A stretch of 64,000 bases of DNA from the NCBI GenBank assembly GCA_025084515.1, contig JAJAGP010000764.1, positions 236,468-300,467 on the forward strand, given 5' to 3'. Of this stretch, positions 22,470 through 33,646 are shown piece by piece. The notes under the pieces were generated by a model, which was given only the letters and a program-made list of their open reading frames with translations, was not told the origin of the DNA and made no database searches. Numbering within the stretch: the stretch's first letter is position 1; every line of letters begins with the position of its first letter. Origin of the DNA: Ancistrus triradiatus. Taxonomy: Eukaryota > Chordata > Actinopteri > Siluriformes > Loricariidae. Both the position numbers and the translations under genes were made by a program.

Positions 22470-22832
22470 AGGTAGAAAGCTCGTCAGGGACTGAAAACGA
22501 ATACCGAGCAAATTTTTCCCTTGTGGAATAATGTCAATTGAATTCATCCAATTAATCCAGACCCCCAGAAAATCCTCACTGTATAATGCATTATATGTAT
22601 TAATGGAGTTGTATTGTACAGGTGCTCCCTGATTTACGATGGGAATATGTTCCGACAAATCCATCATAAGTGAAATGTATCATGAACCGATGAGTTTGTG
22701 TTTGGTACAGCGGTCTATAATGTATATAGTGGAGCCTATGATAAGTAGTGATAAGTAAGTTCATGTTTAAAACACATGCTTTGACATACAGTTGGCCAAA
22801 AGGTGGTCAAGAACCGAGGTACCACTGTATAA
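22470..22832. mobile_element. pogo/Tigger-like MITE
   Basis: It ends 'AAGAACCGAGGTACCACTGT' at about 22810-22830. Inside, 'GAGCAAATTTTTCCCTT' and 'TTAATGGAGTTGTATTGTAC' then 'AGGTGCTCCCTGATTTACG' are shared with the copies at 7316 and 5890. The left terminal repeat looks truncated. Non-coding. Confidence 0.55.
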
Positions 22833-22859
22833 ACATACATAAATATACCACTTAAAAAA

Positions 22860-23855
22860 AAACACTAATTTCCAGAACAGGTAATTCAGTATCACCTTTT
22901 AAACCTTTAAGCAGAGTACAAAGCTTCACATTTTTCTCATTTCAACTAAAAATGTTCTTGCTCAACACAGTAACGTAGTTCGTACATGTGCTGGTACATC
23001 AGAGTATGTCATAATGTTTATGGCAGGGGAAGTTCACATGCTAACCTTTTTTAATTTGACCAGCTATTTACAGTCACAACGTCCACAGATTTGTATTCCC
23101 TATTATAATTTGTTATACTTTTTAAGACCTCAGTTGTTAAAGCAAACAGATTAATCAGATGGTCGTAAAATGTTAATTCAGGCAGCATCTGATTGCAATG
23201 CATCCATCATACTGTACGTAAATAAAGTAGTATAAGTCTGTTTAATTTTTCAGGATCTGTGTAACTCTGTGTTTGTAAAACATCCAGGTTGTATTAACTG
23301 ATTTAAACCTGTACACTCATTTCTAAAAAGAAAGATGAGTCGATTTCATGGAATAGAAATGGAAAAAATGCTCTTTTCATTCATAAACTCTGCAACCTTC
23401 ACTCAAAGATAATGGTTCCTTCAGAATATGATGTCGGTTCCTTAATTCTTGCTGTGGTTCATCTACTGAGTTCCAGAGGCTGTATCACATTTAATAACCG
23501 GATTAATAATCCAAATTGTCAGCAGATGTTGTGGAAGCCTAGCCTCGGTTTAGCTTTTCCACCAGGCCAGATGGCAGTGCTCTGTGGGCTGAATGGGAAC
23601 CATCAGTGTAGTGATAGTGAGGTCTTCAGAGTGCAGATTCTTTTGCTCGGTGATGCACTGTTTGCAGCTGTAGCTGATCACCCAGTTTGAACTTTTAATA
23701 TCTCCAGTATGTGGAGGGGGGTCACTGTGTTGCATCGTGACAGATTTTCATGAAGGAGCCCACGTAGCCAAATTGCAAGCTTATTGCAAGCCTAGTCTTT
23801 GATGTTCACCTTTACAGCATTTAACATGATTGGACACTGACGTAGTTTCCAATTT
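22860..23855. other. Stretch with no recognised gene
   Basis: 22865-22945 repeats text from 22315-22375 ('TTTCCAGAACAGG-AAT', 'CAGTATCACCTTTTAAACC'), a local duplication flanking the Tigger-like MITE. The 92-codon ORF at 23412-23690 has no recognised domain. Confidence 0.3.
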
Positions 23856-23990
23856 ATGTAATCATTTTTATCCAGAGTGACATTTGAGCTGAGGATTTGA
23901 AGGTCCAACAGTGTAGGTTTGGTGGAGCCTGTATTTGAACTGACAACCTTAGTGGTTCAGAGCTCAAACCACTGAGTCGCACCTTGAATT
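23856..23990 (-). mobile_element. Degenerate tRNA-derived SINE
   Basis: On the minus strand a box B-like 'GGTTGTCAGTTCAAATAC' and box A-like 'GTGGTTTGAGC' precede a 'TCAAATGTCACTCTGGATAA' tail. It is a more diverged SINE than the main family in this window. Confidence 0.45.
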
Positions 23991-24239
23991 AGAGCTTCAT
24001 GAGTGGTAAACAGGGTTGACGTGAAAGACCCTTTCTTGTTTTAAGATTGGAACTCTTCCACTGAAGAACATAGTGAAATAGCACTGATTTACTTAAAAGC
24101 AGAGAAAATTCAAAACAGCTCTTCAGGCTGTTTTACTGCCAGGAAACTCTTCCAGATCATGGACTTGTTCACTGGCCCATTGGAGGATGGCGGGCCATTC
24201 AGCATTTTGTACCTTGTAGAGATGTTGCAGACTGATTGC

Positions 24240-24420
24240 ATAGGTGGGGGTTTTGGAGTGGTACGGTGGCGCAAGAGATCCCTGGGTTCATTCTGACCCT
24301 GGACTCCATCTGTGTGGAGTTTGCATGTTCTCCCAATGTTTCTTCAGCGACTCTGGTTTCTTCCAGCATGCCAAAGACGTGCATTAGGTTTAACTGGTCG
24401 CTGACAAGTATGATTATAAC
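24240..24420 (+). mobile_element. Second SINE family (AFC/HE1-like), decayed
   Basis: 'GGTACGGTGGCGCAAGAG' resembles the tRNA-related head, and 'GTGTGGAGTTTGCATGTTCT' with 'GCCAAAGACGTGCATTAGG' resembles the conserved body of AFC-type fish SINEs. A matching inverted head fragment is at 37885-37920. Confidence 0.5.
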
Positions 24421-24504
24421 CCTGCTTTTGTCATAAATACATATTGACGATGTGATGACATGAAATATACAAATAAACAAACACACCAACATATGTTTAT
24501 AAAA

Positions 24505-25790
24505 CTACAGTGCAAAGGTTTTAGGCATTTGCTTTTTAATGTTTGTGTTTAAGACTTCTGTCTTAGTTAGAAGTAGGAAACATTTTAGATACACAAACAT
24601 TTTATTGTACTGTACATCCCAGTAATTCAAATGGTTCATTCGACCAATTCGTACATCGAACGGTTCGTTTGAAATATTTTCGCCCCCAAATGTTAACTAA
24701 ATTTCGACTTCGAACATCAGTAAAACCTGTACAGGTATGACCCAGTCTCTGGGTCTGTAAGTTGTTAAAGAAAGTAAGTATACAATATAACAGCATGTTT
24801 CAGATACCAAACTCCGGGACTTTTCGGACATAATTAAACAGATCTAACAAGTTGGAGCACAGCAACAAGATACAAGGTGATTTTCTTGCACGAGTCGCTC
24901 TGAAGCTGAAATTTAACAGCAGACAGGTATTTCCAGATGTGCTGTCCTTGCTCTGTTGTACACAAAGGCAAAAGGTTTTATCAGTTTTTATGTGTGTGTC
25001 TAAGTGGGGAAACATCACATTTTAGATATGCAAACATTTCATTTGCAAAAAAACAAAAGAAATCATGCAGTGTGATTTTTCTATGTTGTTAAAGAAATTG
25101 ACATAGTAAGTAATAGATCACTTTCCCCAGGTGCTACTGATGAATCACATTATGCACAGATTGATCGAAGGTGATTAACTGAAGCAAAAGCAGCTGTGTA
25201 GATAGAGATAATAAAGCTGGGTGAGTGAAAGCCGTCCTGAAAAGACACTACTGTGGTAAATTGTAACAAACAAAAAAAGAACTCATAAAGTATGATTTTT
25301 CTATGTTGTTAAAGAAAGTAGCATAGTGACATCACTTTCCAGAAAGGCACGACTATGGGAGATTCTAACAGTTTAACTTGAATATTAGATCATGGAAAGA
25401 GTACAGCAACTGGATACAAGGCGATTATCTTGCATGAGCAAGGTCTCTGTCAAGCTGAAATTGAACAGGCAAAGTTGAGGACCAGAAATGCAGTGTTTGG
25501 CCAGGGAAACTGATAGCAGATGTCTTGAAGTACATCAGGCTCACTTCTTTTCGAAATCATAAGATGTGTAACACCACACTCAGCTCAGAACTAGCAAAAA
25601 TCATTAGGATCCTGGTACAACAGCTACAGGCTGGAGAAGTCAGGACAAAGCTGGTCTCCATGGAAGGGTTGCAGGTAAAAAGCCTTGGGTCAGAGAGAGA
25701 AATGACGCCATGTGACTCACCTGTGCACAAAAACAAAGGAAATGTTTGTAAATCTAAACTACCGATGTTTTCACTGATACACTAATGCAG
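24505..25790 (+). mobile_element. Decayed Tc1-like element with transposase N-terminus
   Basis: It starts with 'TACAGTGCAAAGGTTTTAGG', a Tc1-type terminus. From about 25390 a shifted frame reads 'GKSTATGYKAIILHEQG', matching the DNA-binding region of a fish Tc1 transposase, and 25525-25600 gives 'LTSFRNHKMCNTTLSSELA', the linker region. A partial duplication is visible (24820-24910 against 25370-25470; 25070-25135 against 25285-25345). No DDE domain remains. Confidence 0.5.
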
Positions 25791-25919
25791 AAGACTTAAA
25801 GTTACCACAGATACTGTAAAGCATTTGCACAGCAGTATTTTGCTGGTTTGAAAATCACATGGACACAATATGATGAAGAACAAAAATAAGGAAGTGTTTA
25901 GGCAGATTATTAATGTGCT

Positions 25920-26640
25920 CTGTTTTTTATAAACTGTCACACCGTTTCCTGTTTGAGCTTCCCTTTCCTGCTGCCACGATGCTGCTTCAGACGAGGAAAG
26001 GCCTGTTTTTTTTCTTTGTAGAACCAATGTGCAGCAGAAAGCGTTGTTCGCGGCTTTAGATAGTTCAGGAGTTCACAAGCTGATCTGTTGAATGTTGATT
26101 TTGTCATTATATAGAAATTCGGCATCAAAGTCTTGAGGTGATTTTTAAAAAGCTTTTTCTCCTCATCACCCATCAGACCATTCTGTACCTGTCTCTTCAA
26201 TAACGTCACCACACCATCCTGCTCTGGCGTCCAGCCCGCTGTCCTTCTATTCTTGTGGCACAGGTGGGCCTTGCCAGTCTGAGCCCAGCATGGCAAGCAG
26301 AACGGCGGGCAGTGCCAAATCTCTGCCTGGGAACGAGCGGCTTGGAGCGGACCTGACCGTATTGTGGCGCACCTGGTCAGCTCTGTCGTCTGCCTTGTGT
26401 GGAGAGGGGAAGCTTTTCTGAGCGCCTCCCTCAAAGCTCTGAAAATCCGGTGAACTTAACGGCACTGTCGGCCACGGCCAAAACAGCATCTGATGTGCCT
26501 TATTTGTTGACAGAGCAAGATCTAGCGCAGAGGGTCTGCCTCACACGGCTTACAGGGGAAGCCTTCAGTTCACCGAGAGCCTATGGCGTTGCCGAGTTTC
26601 GTTCCACTGAGCATTAGTACTCGCAAAAGTAGGCCAAATG
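25920..26640. promoter_or_regulatory. Candidate conserved non-coding block
   Basis: About 700 bases of GC-richer, complex sequence free of recognised repeats. A 165-codon minus-strand ORF (26434-25937) spans much of it but lacks any recognised domain, signal or splice context, and other frames are also open, so it is more likely chance than a gene. Comparison with other fish would decide. Confidence 0.25.
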
Positions 26641-26974
26641 AAAAAGGGATCGAATTTAGGGTTCTGATGGAAGACCATTTCAACCATTAACTCATTAACG
26701 TTAGAATTTATAAAGCAGAGGTTTAGAGCAGGAGTGCCAGACGTAATTTCTTCCAGTGGCTCATTGGTGTGTTGTTATTATTAAATGTTCAAACAATAAT
26801 CTCATCTCTTCAAGCAGAACATACATTTCTAGACAGTAGAGTATTTAACAAATATACCAAAACTATATATCAAATGTAAAAGCATAGCAAATAAATTCTA
26901 AAAAAAACATTTCAAATTTTATAGAAAATAAATAGTTAGGTAGATAACAAATTAAAAAAAGTTTTAGTGCTGGC

Positions 26975-27345
26975 ACATACTACAGATTTTCTTATTTACA
27001 GTTAGAGTTTTGCTTATAGAACGCTGACTTGTGATCGTCACTCCATAATACTCTTTTCCACTCTTCTTCATTTCCGTCTTTGTGAGCCTTTTCACCCTGT
27101 TCCCCTTCCAAAAAAAGTGTGTTTTTGGCTGCTACCCTTGTAAAAAGACCATTTCTGATCAAGCGTCTTCGCACTGTAGAAGGATCAGCATGATGTCCAA
27201 CTTCAACTGATGAAGTCTCTAGATAAATACTTTCCACTGTAGCCTGTAGAAGCTGTGATTAATAAAGAAATGGAGAAATAATTATATAGACATTATACCA
27301 TTACTTAAACAATGGTATTTCTAATCTTATAATGGTCTAAGACAG
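26975..27345 (-). mobile_element. Deleted Tc1-like element, family A, with readable transposase part
   Basis: On the minus strand 27237-26992 stays open and reads 'DPSTVRRRLIRNGLFTRVAA' and 'WKRVLWSDDHKSAFYKQNS', i.e. the end of the DNA-binding domain joined directly to the first catalytic block of a Tc1 transposase. The rest is deleted. The right side ends in 'TCTTATAATGGTCTAAGAC' just before a (GT)n tract. Confidence 0.65.
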
Positions 27346-27349
27346 TGTT

Positions 27350-27351
<2 letters not shown>

Positions 27352-27414
<63 letters not shown>
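27352..27414. repeat. (GT)n microsatellite
   Basis: About 63 bases of uninterrupted GT dinucleotides abutting the family A Tc1 relic. Confidence 0.95.
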
Positions 27415-27415
<1 letters not shown>

Positions 27416-27608
27416 AGAGAGGTTTTAGACCTGTCGGCTTTGAGTTTCTTAGTTTGACATAAGTATTTTATAACAACAGTGTTGAATTATGAGCCAAATG
27501 ATTCATTTAATAATAATACAATAGAAAATGTGTTACCAAAAATTGATAAACTGTAGCTCTGTGTTAAATATACAGTACAAGTCAGAGCACTGTTTGCTGC
27601 CCTCGTCC

Positions 27609-27610
<2 letters not shown>

Positions 27611-27651
<41 letters not shown>
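27611..27651. repeat. (TG)n microsatellite
   Basis: About 41 bases of uninterrupted TG. Confidence 0.95.
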
Positions 27652-27653
<2 letters not shown>

Positions 27654-27729
27654 CATGTCTTGCTATACTTATGAGGAACAATTTTATTAATTAATTAATT
27701 TATCTTGCCTTGCCTGATGTTTTTTTTTA

Positions 27730-27897
27730 ACTTATGGGGACATTTTGCTGGTCCCAACAGGGAAAACTAAACCAAGAGTCAAATGATCTCCATTAGGTTA
27801 CCAAGGTTAGGGTTAGAGTTAGATGTAGCATTAATTAGCTACAGTAAGGCTTCATTGTCATTCATGCCAATGGAAAGTCCTCACAAGTATGGCAAGA

Positions 27898-27993
<96 letters not shown>

Positions 27994-28215
27994 TTTGGTG
28001 GATCAAGATTATATATCATAGTGAAGACCAAATGTCCCCAAAGGATAGAAAAATTTACAAAAGCCCATTTAGAAAAGTTTTCTTTTAAAAAATCAAAAGC
28101 TAAGCTAACTGTTTGCTGTAGGTTACTGATGTTATTGTTAGGATTAGGCTTAGGTGTAGCTATAATTAGGTATAGTGATTTGGTGTCAGTGGAAAGGCCC
28201 CACAATGATAGAAAG
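27730..28215 (+). repeat. Fish GGTTAGGGTTAG/GT-type repeat pair around a microsatellite
   Basis: Two diverged copies of one unit lie on either side of the (TG)n tract: 27795-27900 ('CAAGGTTAGGGTTAGAGTTA', 'CAATGGAAAGTCCTCACAAG') and 28115-28205 ('TAGGATTAGGCTTAGGTGTA', 'CAGTGGAAAGGCCCCACAA'). This unit, with its attached GT run, is a common intronic and intergenic repeat in teleosts. Confidence 0.6.
27900..27991. repeat. Long (GT)n microsatellite
   Basis: About 92 bases of uninterrupted GT, the longest pure dinucleotide run in the window, able to adopt Z-DNA. The poly-valine/cysteine and histidine/threonine ORFs across it are artefacts. Confidence 0.95.
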
Positions 28216-28800
28216 ATCTGCTTGTGTGGGTTAGTGGATGAGTGGCTGATAGGGATAAGCTGTGCGAGAGCTCCCTCTTTTTGCCAGCAGTTCAAGTCTC
28301 TTATTTTTTTCCGGAGCCTTATATATGTTTTTGTATAATTTTTACATATTTATTTTATTCTAAACTTTGTGAGTATTGTAGGAGATGACATTTATCAGTC
28401 ATGTTACTATTTCAGTAAATCTAACAAAAGGAAGGAAACTTCAAATGTAAAAACGTCTGTGTTTCAATTTACAGTTACTAAACATTATTTAATTTTTAAA
28501 TTGCCGTTTGACCAATTAATTGGGCTGATTAATGACATTTTGAAATGAATTGGCATTGGATGATACCTGCAATCGCGACGCTGATATTAAAAGTAGTGGA
28601 GAAACTGCGGACAAACCTTTTCCCGCATTACAGCTTATAGCTCATAAACTGGGACTACTGAGTGACTAAAATGAAAATAATTTTTGCCAGTTTTTACACA
28701 TTTTTGAAAACAAACAAAAAAAGAGAGCGCCAACAGAGAGTTATATGTAGTAATAAATGTTCAGTTAAGTTCAGAAATGTTGTGCCTCATTTATTGTTAT
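28216..28800. other. Stretch with no recognised gene
   Basis: AT-rich sequence. 28600-28660 ('TTTTCCCGCATTACAGCTTA', 'AAACTGGGACTACTGAGTG') resembles 410-450 near the left end, suggesting a shared old repeat. Confidence 0.3.
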
Positions 28801-28804
28801 TGGT

Positions 28805-28996
28805 TGGGACTGTGGTAGCCTAGCGGGTAAGGTACTGGACTCTGGCCCAGAAGGTCCAGGGTTCAAATCCCACCTCTGCCAAGCTGCCACTGTTGGGTCC
28901 TTGACCCACAACTGCTTGGATTGTAAGACTGTATCAATTGTAAGTCGCTCTGGATAAGGGCGTCTGCTAAATGCTGTAAATGTAAATGTAAATGTT
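28805..28996 (+). mobile_element. tRNA-derived SINE, best-preserved copy
   Basis: Full structure is visible: box A 'TAGCCTAGCGGG' (28817-28828), box B 'GGTTCAAATCC' (28860-28870), body 'CACCTCTGCCAAGCTGCC', tail 'TAAGTCGCTCTGGATAAGGG' and a 3' ATGTAA repeat. RNA polymerase III would transcribe it from the A/B boxes, and a partner LINE would mobilise it. It serves as the reference copy for the family in this window. Confidence 0.85.
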
Positions 28997-29221
28997 TTTT
29001 CTCAGGTGATATCAGCATTATGTCTATCTACTCTCTAAATATCGGCCATATTGGTCAACCAATAAATGAAATCTTATGAAGGCGTGCAGTCATTAATCCT
29101 GACATTCGGTCAAGTTCTGTGTGAATAGAAATCAAATGACAGTAGGAGGTTATTAGTAAATGCATGTACAAAATTAATGTGGATTCAACACATCATGTCA
29201 AGACTCTTTGAACTAATGGAT

Positions 29222-29340
29222 TCCTTCTTTTCTTTCCAGGGACGCTGTATGAATTTTAACCGAGTGCCACAGTCCTAGATCCTCTTCCACCGTGGAAATA
29301 CAGACAACCAAATGTTTCAGAAGTGAGAACAAAAATACGC
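29222..29340 (+). other. Exon-like sequence, unassigned
   Basis: A strong pyrimidine tract and acceptor ('CCTTCTTTTCTTTCCAG', ending 29239) precede text that in one frame reads RCMNFNRVPQS and a stop (TAG near 29275). It looks like a possible last exon of an upstream gene or a non-coding RNA exon. No partner exon was found and the peptide was not recognised. Confidence 0.2.
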
Positions 29341-29889
29341 CAGGTGTTTGTGTTTGTTTAGCGATCTTTTAGTTGCCTTCCAACTTCAAATAGCTTTCCC
29401 TCTAGCTGGTTAACAGGTATGGAATCATATTTGAATCATAATTTAGCCATGTTTTTAGCCTAAATGTGACTTTTTTCCTTCACAACAACTTAGCGGATGC
29501 AAAAAACGTTCACTGTAGGTGTAGAAATAATTCCAGTTAAGGGGCTTTAGCTTAGTGCGGGAGGTCCAGCGCCTCTTGGCAATGTCTCACCACAAAGCCT
29601 TTCCAGTGCCTAGCGGGACGGCTTTGCCCAGTGATCATGTCATTTTAACGACAAAGATGTGCACATGGCTGAGAAAATTTGTACACGGAACGCCCTTAGG
29701 TAGCAGGAAAAGATTTTGCCCTTTCGTTTTCCGGAGACACCTTTTTCCGTCAAAAAGAATGAAGCATTTTTGCACTGTAAGCTAACCTGTGACAGCTGCT
29801 CGAGTGATACTTTCGCTTTCGGTTTATTAGTGTCACTCTTGCATTATAATGCTATAAATACCAAACCCACTTTTAAGTTCGATTCGGCT

Positions 29890-30425
29890 CAACAGCTCAT
29901 CCTTTTTACGCCTTCTGACAACAAAGCGGCGTCGCTCGTAATTAAAAGAGCACTGGAGGGACTGGTTTTAGTTTTCGACCTCCTTTGCGCGCGCTAAAAA
30001 AGCGAGCAATACATAGTTAATTTATCGGGATTGTCGCGCTGTCATGACGCCGTTTGAGAAATGATGCCGGTATGGGTGGAAACGCCGCAGGGAGGGCGAG
30101 GACGAGGGCGGCAGCTGAGGGAAAAAAAGGCTCGAACGATCCAGTCACTTTCGATAGGCTACTTCAGATGGAAAATGGATATTCGAGTGGAAATCTGACA
30201 AAGCGCGCCGGCTTTGACGGGAAGCGGTATAGACAATGACCAGTGGCTGGGTCAGTGGGATGTCTCGATGCAAGCCGAGAAGCTTATCAAATGACACTAA
30301 AAATAAGTTCAACAACCATCAAGTTTGAGGGGGGAACCGAACAGGGGTGCAGCACGGCGCCAGACAGGAGGGCCGTCGCACAAGCACGCCGCTCTAATTA
30401 TTCCTTTGTTGTCTTCGTCTGAATT
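29890..30425. promoter_or_regulatory. CpG-rich patch, candidate CpG island or conserved element
   Basis: The CpG density is clearly higher than around it ('GCGGCGTCGCTCGTAATT', 'TTTGCGCGCGCTAAAAAAGC', 'AAAGCGCGCCGGCTTTGACG'). It lies downstream of the exon-like piece at 29222 and could be a promoter for an unseen transcript. No TATA box or clear ORF; the 61-codon ORF at 30054 is alanine/arginine-rich without a domain. Confidence 0.35.
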
Positions 30426-30710
30426 TTCGACTACATCCTCCGACCCCGAACACACACACACAAGAAAAGTGTCGAAATAACACACAATAAATTCCTGTAT
30501 TTATCATTATCATGTTTGTCGAGGTCTTTTTAGGAGGGGTACATTCCGGCCAGGTTCATTTTGAAGCGTATTTATTGCAGCATTCCGCTGTCAGGAACTG
30601 AAGTACTGGTATCAGCTGTCACACACGAGGTATTTACATACCAGTCACAACACCGAATCCAGTCCCTTCTCCACGGCAGCACAGTTTAACCCTCGTGCAC
30701 TCAAGTTTTT

Positions 30711-30739
30711 TTATATATATATATATCTACGTATATGTA

Positions 30740-30806
<67 letters not shown>

Positions 30807-30826
30807 GTGTGTGTGTGTGTGTGTGT
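30711..30826. repeat. (TA)n(TG)n compound microsatellite
   Basis: About 116 bases: a long TA tract with a few GTATG interruptions followed by about 20 bases of TG. The YIYIYI ORFs in it are artefacts. Confidence 0.95.
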
Positions 30827-31347
30827 ACATTTTTTTTTTTCTCTATATTTACTCTTGTTCCATTCTCATTATTGGTGTGGTAATCACTGCTTTTATTTTT
30901 TCCGCGCGTGTACACACAGAGGGATGAATCAGTTCTGACCTGAAATGCCTATTCCTCTTTTGCACCTTTGTATTTTGTAAGACTGAACTTTTAGTGTGAA
31001 AATCTCTGCAAAAAGCATCATTATTTTTTTAAACCGAAGTTAATTTACGAATGTATTGTTCTATGGCCAGTTTTAGCCATTTGCATTGGATGTACTGCTC
31101 ATAAAGTGTCGATTAAAAATAAGCATTGTTTAATAATATAAATCAGATAATATAAATGATTATTTTTGTTTTGTCAACAAAAAGTTTTGTCCACGATTTC
31201 ATGCTGTGATTTTCATCACTGACCAGGCCACTGAATGTACATTTGGCATTAGAACAAAAAAGGATCTGAAAAGAATTTATGCTTAATATTTTTATAATAC
31301 AGTAATTGATCCCTGTAAATATATATTCATTTCAGAATGCGGATTTT

Positions 31348-31348
<1 letters not shown>

Positions 31349-31420
<72 letters not shown>

Positions 31421-31907
31421 GGGTATATATATATATATATAAGGATATATAGTCTATATATATGTATATACCACGACCATATCTATATTATCATCTCTTT
31501 TGTAGTCTCTCTCTGTGTCTCATCTCTGTTGTGTGGTGTCTCATCTCTCTTCTCTCTCTCTCATCATCTCTCATCAAGCGCATCTCTCTCTTTTTTTTCT
31601 CTCTCTCTCTCTCTCATCTCTCTCTTCTCTCTCTCTCTCATCTCTCGCCTTTCTTTCTCTCTCTTTTTTTCTCCTCTCTCTCTCATCTTAAATAATATAT
31701 ATACACACACACACATATACATATATATTATATATATATATATAATTATGTGTGTGTATACTGTGTATATATGTTGTCTGTGTGGTATGTGTGTAGTATA
31801 TATATATATATATATATAATATATTATATATATATATATAGATATGTGTATACGTATATACGTACGTGTAGTTTGTGTATATATATCTATATGTGTGTGT
31901 GTGTGGG
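31349..31907. repeat. Complex TA/GT/CT microsatellite cluster
   Basis: About 560 bases made of (TA)n, (GT)n, (TA)n, a CT/TCATCTCTC-rich block (31500-31688), then several TA and TG tracts. All ORFs over it are low-complexity by-products. Such clusters are prone to replication slippage and assembly error. Confidence 0.9.
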
Positions 31908-31919
31908 GTATCATAATGT

Positions 31920-32520
31920 AATAACCGAATTCGAAATGAACAAGTCTGAAAGAAACTTTCTAGGCATGGTTCTATTATAAACGCCCCCCGCTTTGCCGAA
32001 CTAATAACTTCTCCACATGTAAGAGTGACAAAATGCTATAGGTTTCTCTCCTCTCAGTAAAATCTATTTTTCATCATCCGCACTTTTTGGTTCACGAAGC
32101 ATGTTTATTGCCATATTGTTTTGTCCATTTGTATTAAATAAATGTATGTTTTGCAAGTGGTGCCTTGGTCACTCTCATAAACCCAGATGGTATCGCTGAA
32201 TACTAACTAATTCATCAGTTAGGACAAGCCATTAAGCCATTTTTGTGTGCAGCAAAATCTCCGTATTAAAAGATCACAATTTGATGTGTGATGTGGAATG
32301 TTTGATTCCACTCTTCAGTTAACTCTTATATAATAAATTAGTAGAACTACTGTATAGGACCAGCAGAATAAATAAAGGGCTCTAGCCTAGCAACAGCAAC
32401 ATGTTTTAAATACATATCTCTTACCTGAAACCCCAGGTTGTTTAATTACTTGTTCATTTTGTTAATCTGAAGTCATAGTTTTTAGCTTAAAGAAAATACA
32501 CACACTGGGTTGTTTAGCCA
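31920..32520. other. Stretch with no recognised gene
   Basis: AT-rich single-copy-looking sequence; no ORF, RNA gene or repeat motif recognised. Confidence 0.25.
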
Positions 32521-32522
32521 TA

Positions 32523-32680
32523 CAGTGGTACCTCGGTGCTCGTTAATTCGTTCCAAAAGGCAAGAGAATCTGTCATTTGAATACAAGGCATTATATGCAA
32601 AAATTTACAATTCCTTGAAATAAATGAAAATTTTGCCAGATCAGACATGTAAATTCCACTCTCCTATTTAGAAAAAATAT
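32523..32680 (+). mobile_element. pogo/Tigger-like MITE fragment
   Basis: It begins with 'ACAGTGGTACCTCGGTGCTC' then 'GTTAATTCGTTCC', the clearest left terminus of this family in the window, followed by 'CATTATATGCAAAAATTTAC'. The right end is missing. Confidence 0.55.
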
Positions 32681-32869
32681 TATCTCTTTTTTTAAGCACT
32701 GTCATGGTTCTTAATGTTTTCCTCTTTGGTGGGCTGTTGTCACTAACCTCAGGACCCATTGACTTATTTGCACTAAGGATATAGGTAAAAATGAAATAAA
32801 ATAAAATTTTTAGCACAGATCTGCACCGAGAGCTATTATGAGACTTATATATATATATTAGATAGATAG

Positions 32870-33200
32870 ATAGAGAGAGAGAGAGAGACAGAGAGTGGAT
32901 TTTACAATGGAGCGTTATCTTAAAGCAGCTTTACAATTTTAGATTATCATCTAATATCTAAGGCCAATCCCAGATTGAGCAAGCCTACAAGCCTAGGGCA
33001 ACAGTGTCAAGGAAAAACTTTGTAAACATTATAAGGAAGAAACTTTGGGAGGACCAAGACCATCCTCCTTGATTGGCATAGATGATACATGTAAGAATGA
33101 AACTACTTTATCTAATCAAATTAGTCTAGTAATAGATCAAAAAACAGAGACTAATTAAATAAAAATATTGAATAAAATAACTCAAAAAATATGCATTATA
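32870..33200 (-). mobile_element. LINE 3' tail family, minus copy
   Basis: On the plus strand: 'TTTTACAATGGAGCGTTATC', 'TTAAAGCAGCTTTACAATTT', 'GCCTAGGGCAACAGTGTCAA' and 'AAGAATGAAACTACTTTATC', the inverse of the copy at 15340. It starts after a GATA/GAGA microsatellite (32860-32892). Confidence 0.6.
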
Positions 33201-33646
33201 AATAATCGGCATTATTTAGTCCGATACACAGAGTCACTTTAGGATCTTGAGTCCTGTGATTGTAGTGTTGTGCAAAACATTGGGCACCACTGGAAAAAAA
33301 ACATGTTTAACCTCAATTGCATGACATATTATTGCAAATTTTAATGTGTTACTACTTCTACTGAATTTAACAAAGGTGAAATGTAAATGCTGGCACCTTT
33401 TCCATTATAAGTGCATGCTTAGAATGTAAATGACTTTAAGTCCGGTGAAGACAACTTGAGAACTCAATACATGTTTGCCCCTTTAAGGCTCTCATGGTGC
33501 TTTGTTTATAGCCATGCGTTCTTCTAACCAATGATCTGACAATAATGATTGGCCTCTATAAGCAGGATGAGACCACAGAAACACATTATGTAAATGTTTC
33601 TTTTCTTCACCAGATTGACAGAAAAATTCCAGAAATTGAAGTACTC

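Noticed and set aside
25937..26434. 165-codon minus-strand ORF as a gene
   Set aside because: No recognised domain, several overlapping frames are open at the same GC-richer stretch, and no splice sites or neighbouring exons were found. Kept only as a possible conserved non-coding block.
27783..28338. 101-149-codon ORFs over 27.8-28.3 kb
   Set aside because: Their cores are poly-(Cys-Val) or poly-(His-Thr) from the (GT)n microsatellite and the flanks are a known type of fish repeat.
28805..28996. True tRNA gene
   Set aside because: Boxes A and B are present but no cloverleaf with acceptor stem can be drawn, and the sequence carries a SINE body and tail repeated elsewhere in the window.
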